A DNA stretch of 64,000 nucleotides from Labyrinthula sp. Ha (taxonomy: Eukaryota > Sar > Bigyra > Labyrinthulida > Labyrinthulaceae), in assembly GCA_015227615.1 (NCBI GenBank), contig JAALGZ010000035.1:186001-250000 (forward strand). Reading direction: 5' to 3'. Every line of letters begins with the position of its first letter. Position 1 is the first letter of the stretch. The notes under the pieces were generated by a model, which worked only from the letters and a program-made list of their open reading frames with translations, made no database searches and was not told the origin of the DNA. Both the position numbers and the translations under genes were made by a program. Positions 13,101 to 24,964 of the stretch are shown here, piece by piece.

Positions 13101-16100
13101 TTTTGTCTTTATGTTCCTTAGAATAGATTTGTTACCATTCTCAGAAAAAATGAGATTAATTTTATGGAGTTGCTGTTCCAGATCAGGCAAAGATACAGAG
13201 TTTTATCTCGCAACTTCATTCTGCTGCGGCATGAAATCTTTTGACTTGAAACCCTTGTACCCTTGTAACCTATGCTAAGAGAAGAGTAAGATGCTTAAAC
13301 CAGCAAACATCCATATCCGGGGTCATGTACTAACTTCACTATCATTTATCCATCAGACCTTATTGCATAAACTGAATATTTTCCATACCGTATAACCCTC
13401 TCAAAAGGCCGCGGTGATTTCCTATTTGCATTAATACATAAATGAAATTCATCGCTTTCAGAATGCAGCCAACATCTATAGAGAACATCTCAATAAAGAT
13501 GTACCTGGATGACCCATGGGTGATATCCACTTGTGTTTTATCTGAGTAAAACTTTATCTGGTTGTAGGGCTTCTTTAACTGTAAGCTTATTAAGTGTTGG
13601 ATCTTTTTCTCACTATTTGCTTAAATACGTTTTATAATTGCTATATTAAAATTTTTCAGTTTTCATTTGAATTTGAGCATTTATGTCTTCTGGGTTTCTA
13701 TATTTGCTTTAACCGATTTTCATACATGTTCAAACAGATATTTGTTGAGGTAAACTCTTAAGAACTGGTAATGTAATATAACTTTTATAGATGTGAAACA
13801 TGTTTCTGTAAACACTAGGCGTCTAATAATCTTTATTTCTTATGGTTTTCCCTCAGAGTGATGAATTCTTTTGCTTACCTTGGTTTATAGCTCGCAATCT
13901 GATTGAATTAAACCCATTACTGGAAATATTTCTGTGCCAACTTGACAATCAAACTTCAGGTATATTCCAAAGGTATAGAACATAGAGTAAATGTGATTTA
14001 AACTACGTCTTCATAGCATTCTTTTAGGAAAAAAAAATTTTCTGTATGTCTTCCTCTGAAAAGTGGTGAGATAAAACCTTTGCCATCTGAATCACTTTAC
14101 AACCACTTTTCCAAGTATTTCAAACAGTGATTCTAGTGCGGATACTCTATACAGGGGCCAATCCTCGTGTCCAAGCCTTTGTCCTTTGTCTTGAAGGCCT
14201 GTTGCTTTGCTTTCAGGCTCGTTTAAGAGGTTTTCTCGTTGTTAGTTACTTCTTATTCCTTTTATATTTTCTTTGGCTAAATGGTGATATAGCCTCTGAG
14301 TTGCTTACTTAGAGTGTTCTTCTAAAGTTTGCCCTTCAAAAATTTGATTCAAATCTGAGAGATTTTGTTTTAACGTACTAGATCATTCATCTTGTACCAT
14401 CTTCTAACAAATAATAATATTTTTGTCCTAATCTTTTTACTAGTTCTCCGGTAGACTTTCCTGGTTCGCACTAAGCAAAAAAAGTATGAAGGCTGTTAGA
14501 GGGTATTTCAGCTACTCCTTAGCTGAGGAAGTCTAGGTTACTTTTCTATACTTCGTGCGCGACAGATAGAAAATCAGGTTGAAAAACTTATTTTGGTGTA
14601 CTAGTTCATACAGCCAATATATATATATATATTTGCTTAAAAGGACTTATACTGGATAAATATAATGTTTCAAACATTTTGTATAATTCTATAATGCTCT
14701 AGGTTGAAGATTTGGGATGTCCTTAGGCTAACAGCCTAAGGTTAACACTATAGATGATTTGGTTGCAACTTTGTTAAGGTTCTTATTCCCCTTAGAACAC
14801 TCATTAGTGCATTTCAAACTAATTTTGTCTCTATTCGATTAATTATTTCCTTCAGAAAACTGAAAGCTTACTGGTTTTATTCGAAGTTTGTTAGTTCTGT
14901 TATTGGATCCCTTATTGTTTACTTAATATTTTCTAAAACTATTGATAACACTGTAACTACTACCCCAACCATTAGTACTAACTATATTCACTACCACACA
15001 TCAAAACAATGCTCGGGTAATGTCACATAAAGTAGTAAGGAAATTATCACTTGAAAACCTGGATGGTTCTAGAATATGGACCGTATGTAGCTAGTTTAAA
15101 ATATAACACAGAATTTGCCACCTAAGACCCTACTATGTAACTATCATCACTCCTAATTAGAATTATCACTCTTAGCATCTATATGGGACTAGATAACAAT
15201 GCTTAAGACCCAGTACTTTTGAACTCGTTCTACATTGCCATTTACCAAGAAATTTCGATACTATTTCGTTTAAAATGAAGCCTCTGGTACAGTATCATTT
15301 TTATTAGACGCTATAGATACCTTAAGCAATACTTTTCTGTATGGAAGCAATCTTTTGAGTGTCTTAGAATACTTGGGAGAAAGAACTCGAGTGAATCGTT
15401 CTCGTTGTCTTCATACTTCCTATTACTGCTGCATGAAAGATCGTCTATCAGAGAGAGTGTACTTTCTTCTCCTAAATACATACCAAACATAGAGTACTTG
15501 TAGTTTAGGGGACAGTTTTTGTAATAGATATGGATCTTATTTAATAGGAATGTTGAATAATCAAACGATTCTTATGTGATTCTGTTTCTTAGGAAGAAAT
15601 ATTGAATTCTTGTATGTTTCAAATGATTCAGGTTTTATCATGATTATTGACTAAATACCAATAGTATGGTTGATCAGAAGGTGGTTGTCAAAATTGTTTA
15701 AAAATTTTAGTTCAATCTTGTATCTTATAAAGACCTTCTTAAAATAGGTAATAAAATCCGAGTAAATCTCGGCGTAGGATATCCTCCAGCAGTATGACCC
15801 ATTTTAGGGAATACTTTGTTCTTTCTAAGACTAGAATACAAGAGTAACCCTTTCATCCAGTTTTTCCCTTAAAAACTAAGTTTCTTAATAATTTACTAAA
15901 GAATTATGTAATTACTCATGATTGTCAACTGGAAAAACATGTTAAAAAAGTTATTGTTTCATAATAATAATAACAATCCCTTCCTCTGGTAATGTACAAT
16001 TATAAATGCAAACTGTCCGAGAAAAGACTGAAAGATGAGCATACATATACAACAGCATAACTGAAATGGCCTGCCAGCTAGTTCGATACCACCCTTTACT

Positions 16101-17006
16101 ATGGAGCTATGAAAACTACATAGTTCTCCTTGCCTTTCTACAGAAAATTCGAGTTAAGTTAGACTTCATAATCTATCATATATATTGAACACAATATTTA
16201 TTTGACCAAGGTTGTATAAAGATGATATGACTGTATTTTTTGAAATAGCGTAAACACTACTAATTAGTCGGAAAAGGTTATTACTTTAGCTAACCAACTT
16301 TTGCAGGAAGCTTATAGCAATACCGGTTAGGTTTTTTATTTCAATAGGAGAACCCCTTTAGAGGAAGTAAAACAGTTACAAAGATTTCAGATTTTTGAGT
16401 ATTATTTGGCATAAAAAACTTAGCCAGGTGTTTGCCTGCAGGGGTTCCTAAGCTCAATTTCTAAAAAAAGAACACATAGTGTGAACTAGGGGCTGATTTT
16501 CTAGCATAGATTATCGTTAAGGTGTAAAATTACTATCCACAATATCCAAAAACAACGAAACGATACACACATACGTGAAAGTTTCAAACCTTCCTCTGAG
16601 AATCACTGAAGCAATTCTATCGTATAAAATACGCATTCACATTTCACAGTCTCTGAGATCAATAATTACCTGCTCCAGCTTCACCCAAAGAGAAGATAAG
16701 GATGGATCTTTTTCTCTCTTTAATCTTGAAATATTTTCTTAATATTCTTTACCTGGACCAACTGTCTTCCCTGTACGTCCTTGTGTTCTTAACCATTCTT
16801 TCTTCTGGCGTTTCCTTCTCATCTTCTTGGTCCTCAATTTCTACCAACTGCCCAAAATTATCAAAAAAGTATTCAGCATGCCACGTCATCACTTATTTAT
16901 ATCTATTTATTTAGCTTGCAAGCACATATCCGATTCAATGAATATATTACCGTAAAATACCCATCAAAAAGAAATAAAAAACTCCTCAGAAATACGAACA
17001 AAAATC
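10151..17006. other. intergenic region, 6.9 kb, no gene recognised
   Basis: Low-complexity A+T-rich DNA. On the minus strand, two neighbouring open stretches (12494-12835, 113 codons; 12865-13065, 66 codons) could be remnants of one old coding sequence, but I cannot name a family. A short perfect 9-bp hairpin lies at 14721-14741 with a 3-base loop, another 8-bp one around 10665-10690, and an AT run near 14617-14630. Nothing else is supported. Confidence 0.55.
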
Positions 17007-17869
17007 ATGTCGTATTGGCTTCATAATGTCCTCAAAAGTATCTCCTGAATTATACATGTAATCTTTTAGCAAATATTGAAAAAGGCAATGGAACTACTCA
17101 GGTCAGAAAACAGTATACCACTGAAACATCAAGAAGATTAGCCCAGCTTAAAAAAAATACCTGGTCTACGCTAGGAGCTAACCAGCTCCATCTAGTTGTT
17201 CAAACACCTCCAGGTGAACACAAACTTGAATGGATCTCCATGCACTTAACGGACTTCTATAATGAAATAGGTACATTCTATCCGTTTATAAATGAAATGG
17301 AGAGAAAATAAATTTCTTATTTTTCAGGGATGTTCGTTGAAATGACTGCAGAGCACGACGATGCTGATAAGTATAATTCTCCAGGAAAGGGTTTTCCACC
17401 TGGGTTAGTGTATAGATGGAAAAATGAGGAAACTGGTGAGCCAATGACTGTTTCCTGTTTCGATTATATGGATTATTGCCTTGCATTCATTGAGCAGCAG
17501 TTGGAAGAACTGGGCGATCCAGAAAGTAAGATTGCTGAAGGAGATTTCACGCATGAGGATTATATGAAAGCTGTCACACAAGTTTTCACCAAGATGTTCA
17601 GGTGTTATGCTATTCTTTATGGAACGTTTACAACAACATTGAAGAAGATGGATCTTGCGCAGCATCTAAACACAAGTTTTAAACACTACGTATATTTTGC
17701 AGCAAGTCAAGATCTATTACCAAGTGATAAAGAAATAACACCTTTGAAAACTAAAGTAGGACAGCATTTGGACAGATATCATCAAAACATGGTAGATAAA
17801 CCTCCTAAAGAACACTTAGCTAAGTTATACAGCAAAAAGACGTCAGTTATGGCAGAACAAATTGTGTAA
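17007..17869 (+). CDS. MOB-family (Mob1/phocein) kinase-regulator protein, three exons
   Basis: Exons 17007-17037, 17070-17270 and 17328-17869 give a 257-aa protein. The introns are 32 nt (GTATCT...TTTTAG) and 57 nt (GTACAT...TTTCAG), and both joins keep the frame. The C-terminal half carries the MOB core: YMKAVTQVFTKMFRCYAILY followed by AQHLNTSFKHYVYF and the ITPLKTKV helix, matching the FKRLFRVYAHIYH and EAHLNTSFKHF regions of Mob1. Exon 2 supplies the N-terminal LGANQLHLVV...EWISMHLTDFYNEIG segment, as in Mob1 proteins (usually about 210-220 aa; this one has a C-terminal extension of about 30). MOBs bind and activate NDR/LATS kinases or, for phocein, belong to STRIPAK. The four zinc ligands of Mob1 (two Cys, two His) are absent: EMTAEHDDADKY replaces the CxxxxC segment and CYAILYGTF replaces the His pair. 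It is convergent with the tetraspanin gene 115 bp away. Confidence 0.85.
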
Positions 17870-17984
17870 GTAGTTTTTGGTTTTCTTTTTTGGTTTATTC
17901 ACCTTGAGAAAAATATTAAAGATCTTAAATTTTTCCTTTAAATACATTTAAAATCCTAAAGATAATAATCAAATATTTGGACTA

Positions 17985-18928
17985 TTATGCAGTTTCCTGG
18001 ATTTTATTATAATCTCTATAATTCAACCCTTCTTCCACATAATATTTATCGACTGCGGGAGTTGATTGTTCTGCTCGATATAAATTATACTTTTTAGGTG
18101 ATCTTGCTCTTAGTGGAACTTTTGCAGAAGTCCCAAAAGCTCTTACTTCATCTACACTCATAGCCTGACCTAAACCTAGGACAAAAACAGAGAAATAAAG
18201 AGCATCTACTATAACAAAGATAAAAAATGCTGTGTCTACATAGTTGTCTATTTCTTCAATCATATTCTCCAAGGTACAGTTTTCGTCGATTTCAGTAATA
18301 AGCTCCAAGCAAAGTTCTTCATTGACATAAACAGGGCTTGAGGTTGTATTTGAGTATTCAATAGAACAACAAAACTCATCTACTTCAGAAAAGAAATCAT
18401 CAGCAAGATCAGAGGAGAAAGATAAAAATCCCGGATTATTGTTTGTGTTTGCTGCATAGATTATAGCCGTTAGAAAAATTAAAAGGATAAAGAAAGTGAA
18501 TAAGAGAAAAGCTTTAAAGAAAAGTAGGGTTTGTTTTGATTTACAGGTTGCGTAAAGACCAAGGAGAGACAGACCCGCAGTTGAGATGAAGAGCACAAAG
18601 AGCGGATACCCAACGACTTCAACAATTTCTATTGGTTAAGTCAAAAGAAGAAATACCTGGAAGAATATCCGCATAGGAAATGAGGATGTTGATTGTAATT
18701 CCCGTGAGAACAAGTGAAAAGATTAGAAGGACAAGAGTGGACAGGATGTATAGCTAAAACGTTACGAGGGAAAAAGAGAACTACGAAACGAAGAGGACCT
18801 CTGAAACACCATTCTGTTGTTGTGGGTTGTTCTTCGAGTTCATTTTGAACCCTGGTACCTGTAAAAGGAGATGCTGGAGGTTTTGGTGGTTTGTATACTG
18901 GATGAGAAGCAGGGTTGGTTGTATTCAT
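17985..18928 (-). CDS. tetraspanin, three exons
   Basis: Exons, in transcription order, are 18928-18785, 18753-18657 and 18628-17985, encoding 294 aa. The introns are 31 nt (GTAGTT...TTTTAG) and 28 nt (GTATTT...CAATAG). Without their removal TM1 is out of frame; with it the protein reads PLRFLYILSTLVLLIFSLVL, the classic tetraspanin entry into TM1. TM2 (GYPLFVLFISTAGLSLLGLY) and TM3 (LLFFKAFLLFTFFILLIFL) follow. The large extracellular loop contains FCCS (a CCG-type motif with Ser for Gly) plus two further Cys in the ELCLEL and ENCTLE segments. TM4 (TAFFIFVIVDALYFSVFVLG) and a basic tail of about 55 residues complete it. Four TM helices and the Cys pattern are diagnostic. Tetraspanins organise membrane microdomains at the cell surface and in endosomes. 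The N-terminus is Pro/Thr-rich and cytosolic. The gene is divergent from the sulfotransferase gene and convergent with MOB. Confidence 0.9.
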
Positions 18929-20908
18929 GTGTTTTTCCTTTTTGTTTGTAATATACGGTTATAATAAGCCCGGATTGGAATCAGAATCGAATTTCTGTCT
19001 GGGACATACGTATGGAACTTACCGGTAATAATTTATGGAATTAGTCAAGAAATACTTGTATAAATAAAAAGATAGGTTAGTGTTTAATAGTCTGTCTTTA
19101 TATTTTTATCGATGTTCTCATAGAAAAAAGGATAGAACCTTTTATAGAGGTTTTTTCTTATGTTTTTTGATGAGTTGTATATAATGTTGCTGGGTTTATA
19201 TGGATCTTTGAGTCTAAAGTGGGTATTTGTATGACATTAAGTAGTTGTCCAAGTATTAAGGCCCCAAAGTACCTAGTTAAAGAGATATATCCCGTAGTAT
19301 CCTAAGCTTAGTAGGTGAACATATGGAAATGGAATCGCTATAAGCCTGCATATTTACCCTGATCTATTGTGGAATTGAGATTTTTCACTAGCGGCATCTT
19401 TCTGTTTCTTATTTCATCAATATAGGGTCTAAACAATATAAAATTGAAATTTCTAAGTATAAAGCATTTTATATGTTATTTTATGAAATCTAATTACAAT
19501 ATTCTTAAGAGCACAATTGGTTTGATGAAGAAGAAAACAGGAATAAAGCACAATATGAAACAATTCTTAGATATTCAAACAGTACTTTGGAGCAATGGAT
19601 CATTTGAGTTGCGTAAACTTCTACCGAACTTATTCGTGGTCTATAAGGTGGTTTATACAGTGCTCCTATGAAATTCTGCAAGATTTAGTTAGCAACCAGA
19701 AAAATTCTTAAATTCCAAAGAGTCTATCTGGGCATGTAAGGGGAACAGACTTTTTTAATCTAAGCTGAGGTAGAGAATGTGACAAGAACAGCCAAAATTT
19801 GCTTCAAAATGACTTTTCTTCTAGAAACACTGAGATGATAACTGAGAGTATGGAAGCATGTCAATTTACCGGTTGTTTTCTTTGGTCTCAGTTTTCTTAT
19901 TCATTGACACCAATAGTTCCCCCGTTGGCTTGCCTGATCATCGAGAATTATTGAGAAAATAGCAACAAATTGAACTGCAAAACCCTGTAGAAAACGGCTT
20001 AAGATGTTCAATTCATTTTTATACAGTATGAACACCTGTAACGTCATTGCCAACTGATCTATGCACTGACTACTCTTGCAGTATTCCCACGCCATTTTGC
20101 CATTTTATGAAAGATTTCATCCGGTGTAGGAATCTATATTTTGTTTTCCCCATATTATCTAATGATGTATGATTGACCTGTTCATAATCCCAGTAAAATC
20201 TAAGTAAAGAATTTAACCCAAAATTTTATATTTTTTATAGTTAACAGGAACCATAATATGAATCGCTTCATTGTTCATAATTTTTTCTCGAATGCGTATC
20301 TAATATGAACTAGCCTATGCCACGCTCAATTAACTATATTCTTCCTTCCTGGCTTCAACATAGAAACAGCTATAACTACCTTTAAAGACAAATAACAAAT
20401 AATAATTATTATTCTGGGAGGCTGTTTTTTATATTTTTGTCAGATAAGGTTGTCATGGTCTATGTTGTTAGTATATAGAGCCCGGGTTCGCTGAGTAGTA
20501 TCCTTAAGCTCTACGGGTTGTCCAGAACCACTGGTTTACTTCTTTCGAGAGTTCTTTAAAGCCATTATTAATAAATAAAACCATCGAAATGAAGGATGAT
20601 ATTCATATATAGTTTCAGATAATTCATTAGAGACAGCCAATAAAATGGTAAATAGTTGGAATCTCAACTAATGTTCTCTTCTAGCAATGAGGAGATTTAA
20701 CTTCGTCTCTTATAAGTGATGGCTTCTTAGCACAAAAAGTATTTCAAACCTATTCATAATAGGTTTGAAGAAGGGAGAGCGTAATTAATAAAGTATTATT
20801 CCTTCTTTAGTACGCCTGTCACTTTTTGTCTTAATTCCTTCCGACGTGTATAGTATACTTTCATTGTGTACCTTAATTGTACATTACCACAGATTGAAAG
20901 CAACTGCC
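18929..20908. other. intergenic region between divergent genes, 2 kb
   Basis: This region must hold the promoters of the tetraspanin (leftward) and sulfotransferase (rightward) genes. There is no open frame of interest. The only structured element found is the 12-bp perfect hairpin at 20743-20769, listed separately. Confidence 0.55.
20743..20769. repeat. perfect 12-bp inverted repeat with 3-base loop
   Basis: TTCAAACCTATT at 20743-20754 is exactly complementary to AATAGGTTTGAA at 20758-20769, around the loop CAT. It lies 140 bp before the ATG of the sulfotransferase gene. It could form a stem-loop in RNA if the leader reaches this far, or be a dyad-symmetric protein site. Its function is unknown. 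Confidence 0.7.
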
Positions 20909-22081
20909 ATGTTGGAAGTTGAACACATGAAACGAGACACAAACAGAAACGAAAGAGGAAACATCCATGGGATTCTTATATTCCTCTTCGCGTTCTTTTT
21001 AACAGTATATAATCGGCAAGCTTTCTTATCTATTGAAAGAGATTATCTAACCAAAGCAACAAGGACAATATCCAAACCACACTTGTCCGTAGAAACTAAA
21101 ACCAAACTTCTTCCACCAAAACAAGATCCCTCACAAACTGCTTGCTTCATTCTCTCAAAGTCAACGCTTTATGCACCACACTGTCCACCTACTCCTGCTG
21201 CAACAGAGCATCCAATCAAAGTTTTACCTCTTCTAGTAACAGGAACTGGAAGATCAGGAACTCTCTTCGTGTCGGACTTTTTATCTTCCCTTGGATGGAA
21301 TATCAGTCATGACAATCTTGGACCTGGTGAACATGGTGCAGTTTCATGGCCTCAAACTTTTAATAGAAATCATTGTAGACGTCCACCTTGGAACTGGCAT
21401 GTGAATCTTGAAGGAAAACGTACTGGATTTGATTACCGTTTTAGAGCCGTGTTTCAGTTGATTAGGAGTCCACTTAAAGTAATCCTGAGTCGAGCAAATG
21501 GAGGGGAGTTTTGGAATAGTGTTAATTTACGAAATATTCGGTGTAATACTAGGTTAATGGCTGGATTAATTTTGCGAAGTGAAATGAAACAGATTAGAAA
21601 AGAAGATAGTGAAGAAGGGTTTACAGATATGGATTATAGTTTGATACTTTCTCTTAGACATTGGGTTTTGTGGAATACTTTCTTAGATCGAGTTGCCATT
21701 GGTAGATTTCGAATAGAAGATCTTGGAGATCTAAATTCTGCAAAGCAGATTGTGGAAGAAATGGAGGCAAAGACTGGGTTGAGGGAGACTCTTGGGAAGT
21801 TAGATGATGAGCGTATTGAAAGAGCCTGGAATAAAATAAGCAAGAAATCAGATGAAAATAGTAAACATACATTCAAACCAGGTGACTTTCAACTTTCCTG
21901 GAAATATTTATTCAAACTTGATCCAGAATTTGCTCTCATGGGTCAATCACTGAGCGTAAATTATGGTTATGAACTATCACAAGATGACATTCTAGAAGGT
22001 TTAGATGAGGTGGAAATGAATTGTAAAGTATTCAAAACTGAAAAATGGGGATGTATTTTGAAAAAACATATTGAAGAATAA
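20909..22081 (+). CDS. type II membrane sulfotransferase-like protein
   Basis: 390 aa from the first ATG at 20909. The frame is open upstream to 20846, but only from a GTG, so I do not extend it. Residues 1-19 are charged, followed by a signal anchor (about 20-34, GILIFLFAFFLTVYN), a stem of about 70 residues, then a luminal catalytic domain. PLLVTGTGRSGTLFVSDFL (about 107-125) fits the 5'-phosphosulfate loop of PAPS-dependent sulfotransferases. RAVFQLIRSPLKVILSR (about 179-195), with the R-x-P...S pattern, fits the 3'-phosphate-binding segment. Such enzymes transfer sulfate from PAPS to sugars or proteins in the Golgi; the substrate cannot be read from sequence. No intron is evident. The 3' end is convergent with the Lung-7TM gene: the two stop codons are one base apart. 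A glycan sulfotransferase is the most likely specific role. Confidence 0.8.
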   Translation: MLEVEHMKRDTNRNERGNIHGILIFLFAFFLTVYNRQAFLSIERDYLTKATRTISKPHLSVETKTKLLPPKQDPSQTACFILSKSTLYAPHCPPTPAATEHPIKVLPLLVTGTGRSGTLFVSDFLSSLGWNISHDNLGPGEHGAVSWPQTFNRNHCRRPPWNWHVNLEGKRTGFDYRFRAVFQLIRSPLKVILSRANGGEFWNSVNLRNIRCNTRLMAGLILRSEMKQIRKEDSEEGFTDMDYSLILSLRHWVLWNTFLDRVAIGRFRIEDLGDLNSAKQIVEEMEAKTGLRETLGKLDDERIERAWNKISKKSDENSKHTFKPGDFQLSWKYLFKLDPEFALMGQSLSVNYGYELSQDDILEGLDEVEMNCKVFKTEKWGCILKKHIEE

Positions 22082-22082
22082 A

Positions 22083-23826
22083 TTATTGCTCACCTTGAGA
22101 GGACGAATCAGAATCACTTCGAAGTCTATCAAATTGTGAGTCATCATCAGACTCTGGTTTACCTATCTCAAAATGATCTCCAGCTGGTTCTTCAACTTTT
22201 TTTAGGTCAGTACTTTCATGTTCAGAATAATCAGAATCTGTTGCACCATCTATGTGATCAAACTCATCCAAATCTGTTGTTGGTAGTTGTTTAGAATAAG
22301 CATATTGCGAAGTTTTCTCTGATGGAAACCAAAGAACACCGATCTGCAGAACTACAAGGAAAAACAAGATGTCCCACATAAATTTTGGGACCATATCATA
22401 TTTCCAGGATTCAGAGTCATCCTAAAGAATGATGCAGAGAAAAAGATTACAGGGTCCGTGTCAGATACGAGATTGAAGAAGATTACCTCTGCTATGAAGC
22501 CAACAATGAACCATAAAATAAGAGCTCTTGAAAGCTTCTGGTACATTTCTTTTTTCGCAATCTATACATTAACATTGAAAAATCATCAAATACCTGATTT
22601 TTTTTACCTAAATCTTCAATCACAGAGAGAATAGAGAAATAAATCCAGGAAACTGCAATTAAATTCAACACCATCAAAAACATTGACGGAAACAAAGGAT
22701 CACTATCCTCCTCCTCCTCATCTCCACTTTCATCATCCTCTTCTTCTGTACCTTCATCTATTTGCCAAATGATCGACACTTCATAGTTAACGGCTGCAAG
22801 AAGGTACAAACATCCAACCAGCACAACGGCTAAAAACTCCTTCTTCTCCAAATTTGGCCGTTGAATTCCGTAACCAAGACTAACGGCTAGTAGAAATACA
22901 ACAAGCACGGCCCTTTTAATGGAAGAAATAACCATACAAAATCCCATATCGTTTCTGATTGGACAGCAAGGTAAAACACCTTCATTGTTCATCTTGAGAA
23001 ATGTAAAATAATAAGCCATTTGTTCAAGAAGTCCAACTACAAGAACAATTATAACTCCATACTGCACGTACATTGTCGATTTTCTGTGCACGATGCATTT
23101 TACCAAGTATACAACTAAAAAAGCAAAAAAGAGAAAAGAAATAATTCCGCTGAAAGGAAGCTTCAAATACCAGCCACCTGGTAAATAACCATGTGGGTTT
23201 CTAAATGAGAACTCCCCAGAAACTACATGAGCTTGAATTGATTCTTCTGTGTCATCTGCTTGTTCATTGCAGTTTATCAAAAAAGCGTACTGAAAACCAG
23301 TTTTTGCAACTGAGTGTCTTCCATAAACAACATATTCATGAACTCCATTGACTTGGCTTAGGGATCTAGCATGCAATGCAGTAACTGTTAGGTTTCGTAC
23401 AAGTGGTTCAAAGGATTCAGAAAAGGATTCACCAAGTGATTCAGAGCACAGATCAGAGGAGATAGAAGAGAGAGGGATATAACGTGATCCAGAGGAAAAG
23501 ACAGTTGGCCTTACTGTTTGGGAATCTGAATTGAAGGTGACCAAGTGGATATTCTTCAAGTAAGTTACAGAGTCATCATTTCCAAAAGAAGCTGGAAGAG
23601 AAATATGTGCAGAAATAGATATTTTTGGTCGTGTGATTCCTGATATTTTGAACGGAGCGTCCTCATAAGAAAACATTTGACGAGGTAGACAAGGGATTAA
23701 CGCGACTTGAGGACTATAAAGTGATAGAAACAATAAGATTTACCTTAATAATTCATTTTGTAATAGTGGGTATTTAAGTGCTTTGGTTATTTGGAGTAGA
23801 AGTAGAGATATTAAATATAGAAGCAT
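22083..23826 (-). CDS. Lung-7TM / TMEM87-GPR107-type seven-transmembrane protein, four exons
   Basis: Exons are 23826-23744, 23713-22594, 22561-22469 and 22421-22083, encoding 544 aa. The introns are 30 nt (GTAAAT...TTATAG), 32 nt (GTATTT...GTATAG) and 47 nt (GTATCT...CTTTAG). The third donor is my choice of two in-frame options. Exon 1 supplies a signal peptide (MLLYLISLLLLQITKALKYP). A luminal beta-rich domain of about 180 residues precedes the 7-TM block. Diagnostic stretches are YLPGGWYLKLPFSGIISFLF, GLLEQMAYYFTFL and IKRAVLVVFLLAVSLGYGIQ, as in the family's KRTL...VSLGYG motif. Exons 3-4 supply the KEMYQKLSRALILWFIVGF helix and the last helix ending in LWFPSE. An acidic loop (EEEDDESGDEEEED) and an acidic Ser-rich tail are unusual additions. 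Relatives are Golgi/trans-Golgi proteins involved in trafficking. The split between TMEM87 and GPR107/108 is not resolved. Confidence 0.87.
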
Positions 23827-24474
23827 TTCTAGATTGAATCTGTTGTTGCTTTAAGTTTTCGGAATTTCCTTAGATGGCTGTTATGGACATCCAAATTTTT
23901 CGGTTCTGAAGAAAGGACACAAATAAACTAAAAGGAAAGAACAAGAAAAATAAATATATCAAGCAAAGCAAAAATCGAAGTAAACTACTTATCAATGAAT
24001 ATAGATATATAAAAGTTAAGGCTAAATTTAATTAATTATAAATGAAACCACTAGCTTGTATTCTTTAATACAATTGTATCAAATGGTTTTGTCAGAGCAT
24101 TCCAACATAATCTACGGATTATAGTTACAATGCACTTCGTTGAAGGACAAAGCTAAGTGAAAAAGTGTATTAAATACTAAAAATATTAAATTTATGTACT
24201 ATGAGCCTGCTAGAAGGTTATTTGGACTCTATTAGGATTGCTAAGAACCAAGTGTGCAGCACAAGTTTCAAGTTCCATATTTGTAGAATTATACAGAAAC
24301 CAATTAAGTTTACTGTAGAATTCATGTTGTAGACGCCAACTAAAATTATAAGCTTAATAGATTAACATCATCTTTGCGGTACATTTTTTAGTTTTTTCAT
24401 CTGTAGCTTTTTTCTGAGTTTGAAGAGAATGAAATAAGGAAGCTTAGGTATTTAGGTTTGGCATACATGTTGGA
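23827..24474. other. intergenic, promoter side of the Lung-7TM gene
   Basis: A+T-rich sequence with no open frame or repeat that I can support. It should contain the promoter of the leftward gene. Confidence 0.5.
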
Positions 24475-24964
24475 CAGTACTACTGATCGGATTTGATTTA
24501 TTCTTAATTTAACAAAATTATTTTACATATATTTCTCCTATTCATTGATTCTAATAATTCGCCAACCATTTTGTTTGATTGCTGATAATCATTTCATTAT
24601 CAATAATAAATTGGGCCATATGGCTTTGGGCCGCCTTGCCCAAAAACCTGTATTTCATTTTGTCACCGCATGTAATTCTTCAAAATACGGGGTGTTTGGA
24701 CCTACTGGATCCTATTACTAGAACATTTACGAGCCATATGGTCTTCTTACTTAGATTTTCATACGATGCATAAATAAAATATCTATTCTTGGGCCGTTTG
24801 GCTCAAAGTGGTGCGGCTCATAATATTATTAATCAATTGATGATCAAAATATAATTTGAATCATTTCATAAATAGCAAAATTTAAATTCTTTTATCGATA
24901 ATCAGAAAAAATTATCAAATGATTATCTCTAATTTTTATCAAATCCGATGCCTATTCAGTACTG
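24475..24964. repeat. MITE-like interspersed repeat, copy A
   Basis: About 490 bp with no coding potential. Its ends carry an imperfect inverted repeat: CGGATTTGAT near the left end (24488-24497) and ATCAAATCCG near the right end (24938-24947). CAGTACT lies outside both ends and may be a target-site duplication. It is clearly related to copy B at 34909-35384. Shared blocks include TTTCATACGATGCA, the CTACTG/CTAC..TATTAC block and a run of TGATAATCA-like words near the right end. This looks like a small non-autonomous DNA transposon family; the superfamily is unknown. The ends are uncertain by about 20 bp. Confidence 0.65.

Noticed and set aside
20846-20908. Upstream extension of the sulfotransferase frame
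   Set aside because: It begins with GTG, which is not a normal eukaryotic start. The first ATG is at 20909, and the signal anchor lies after it.
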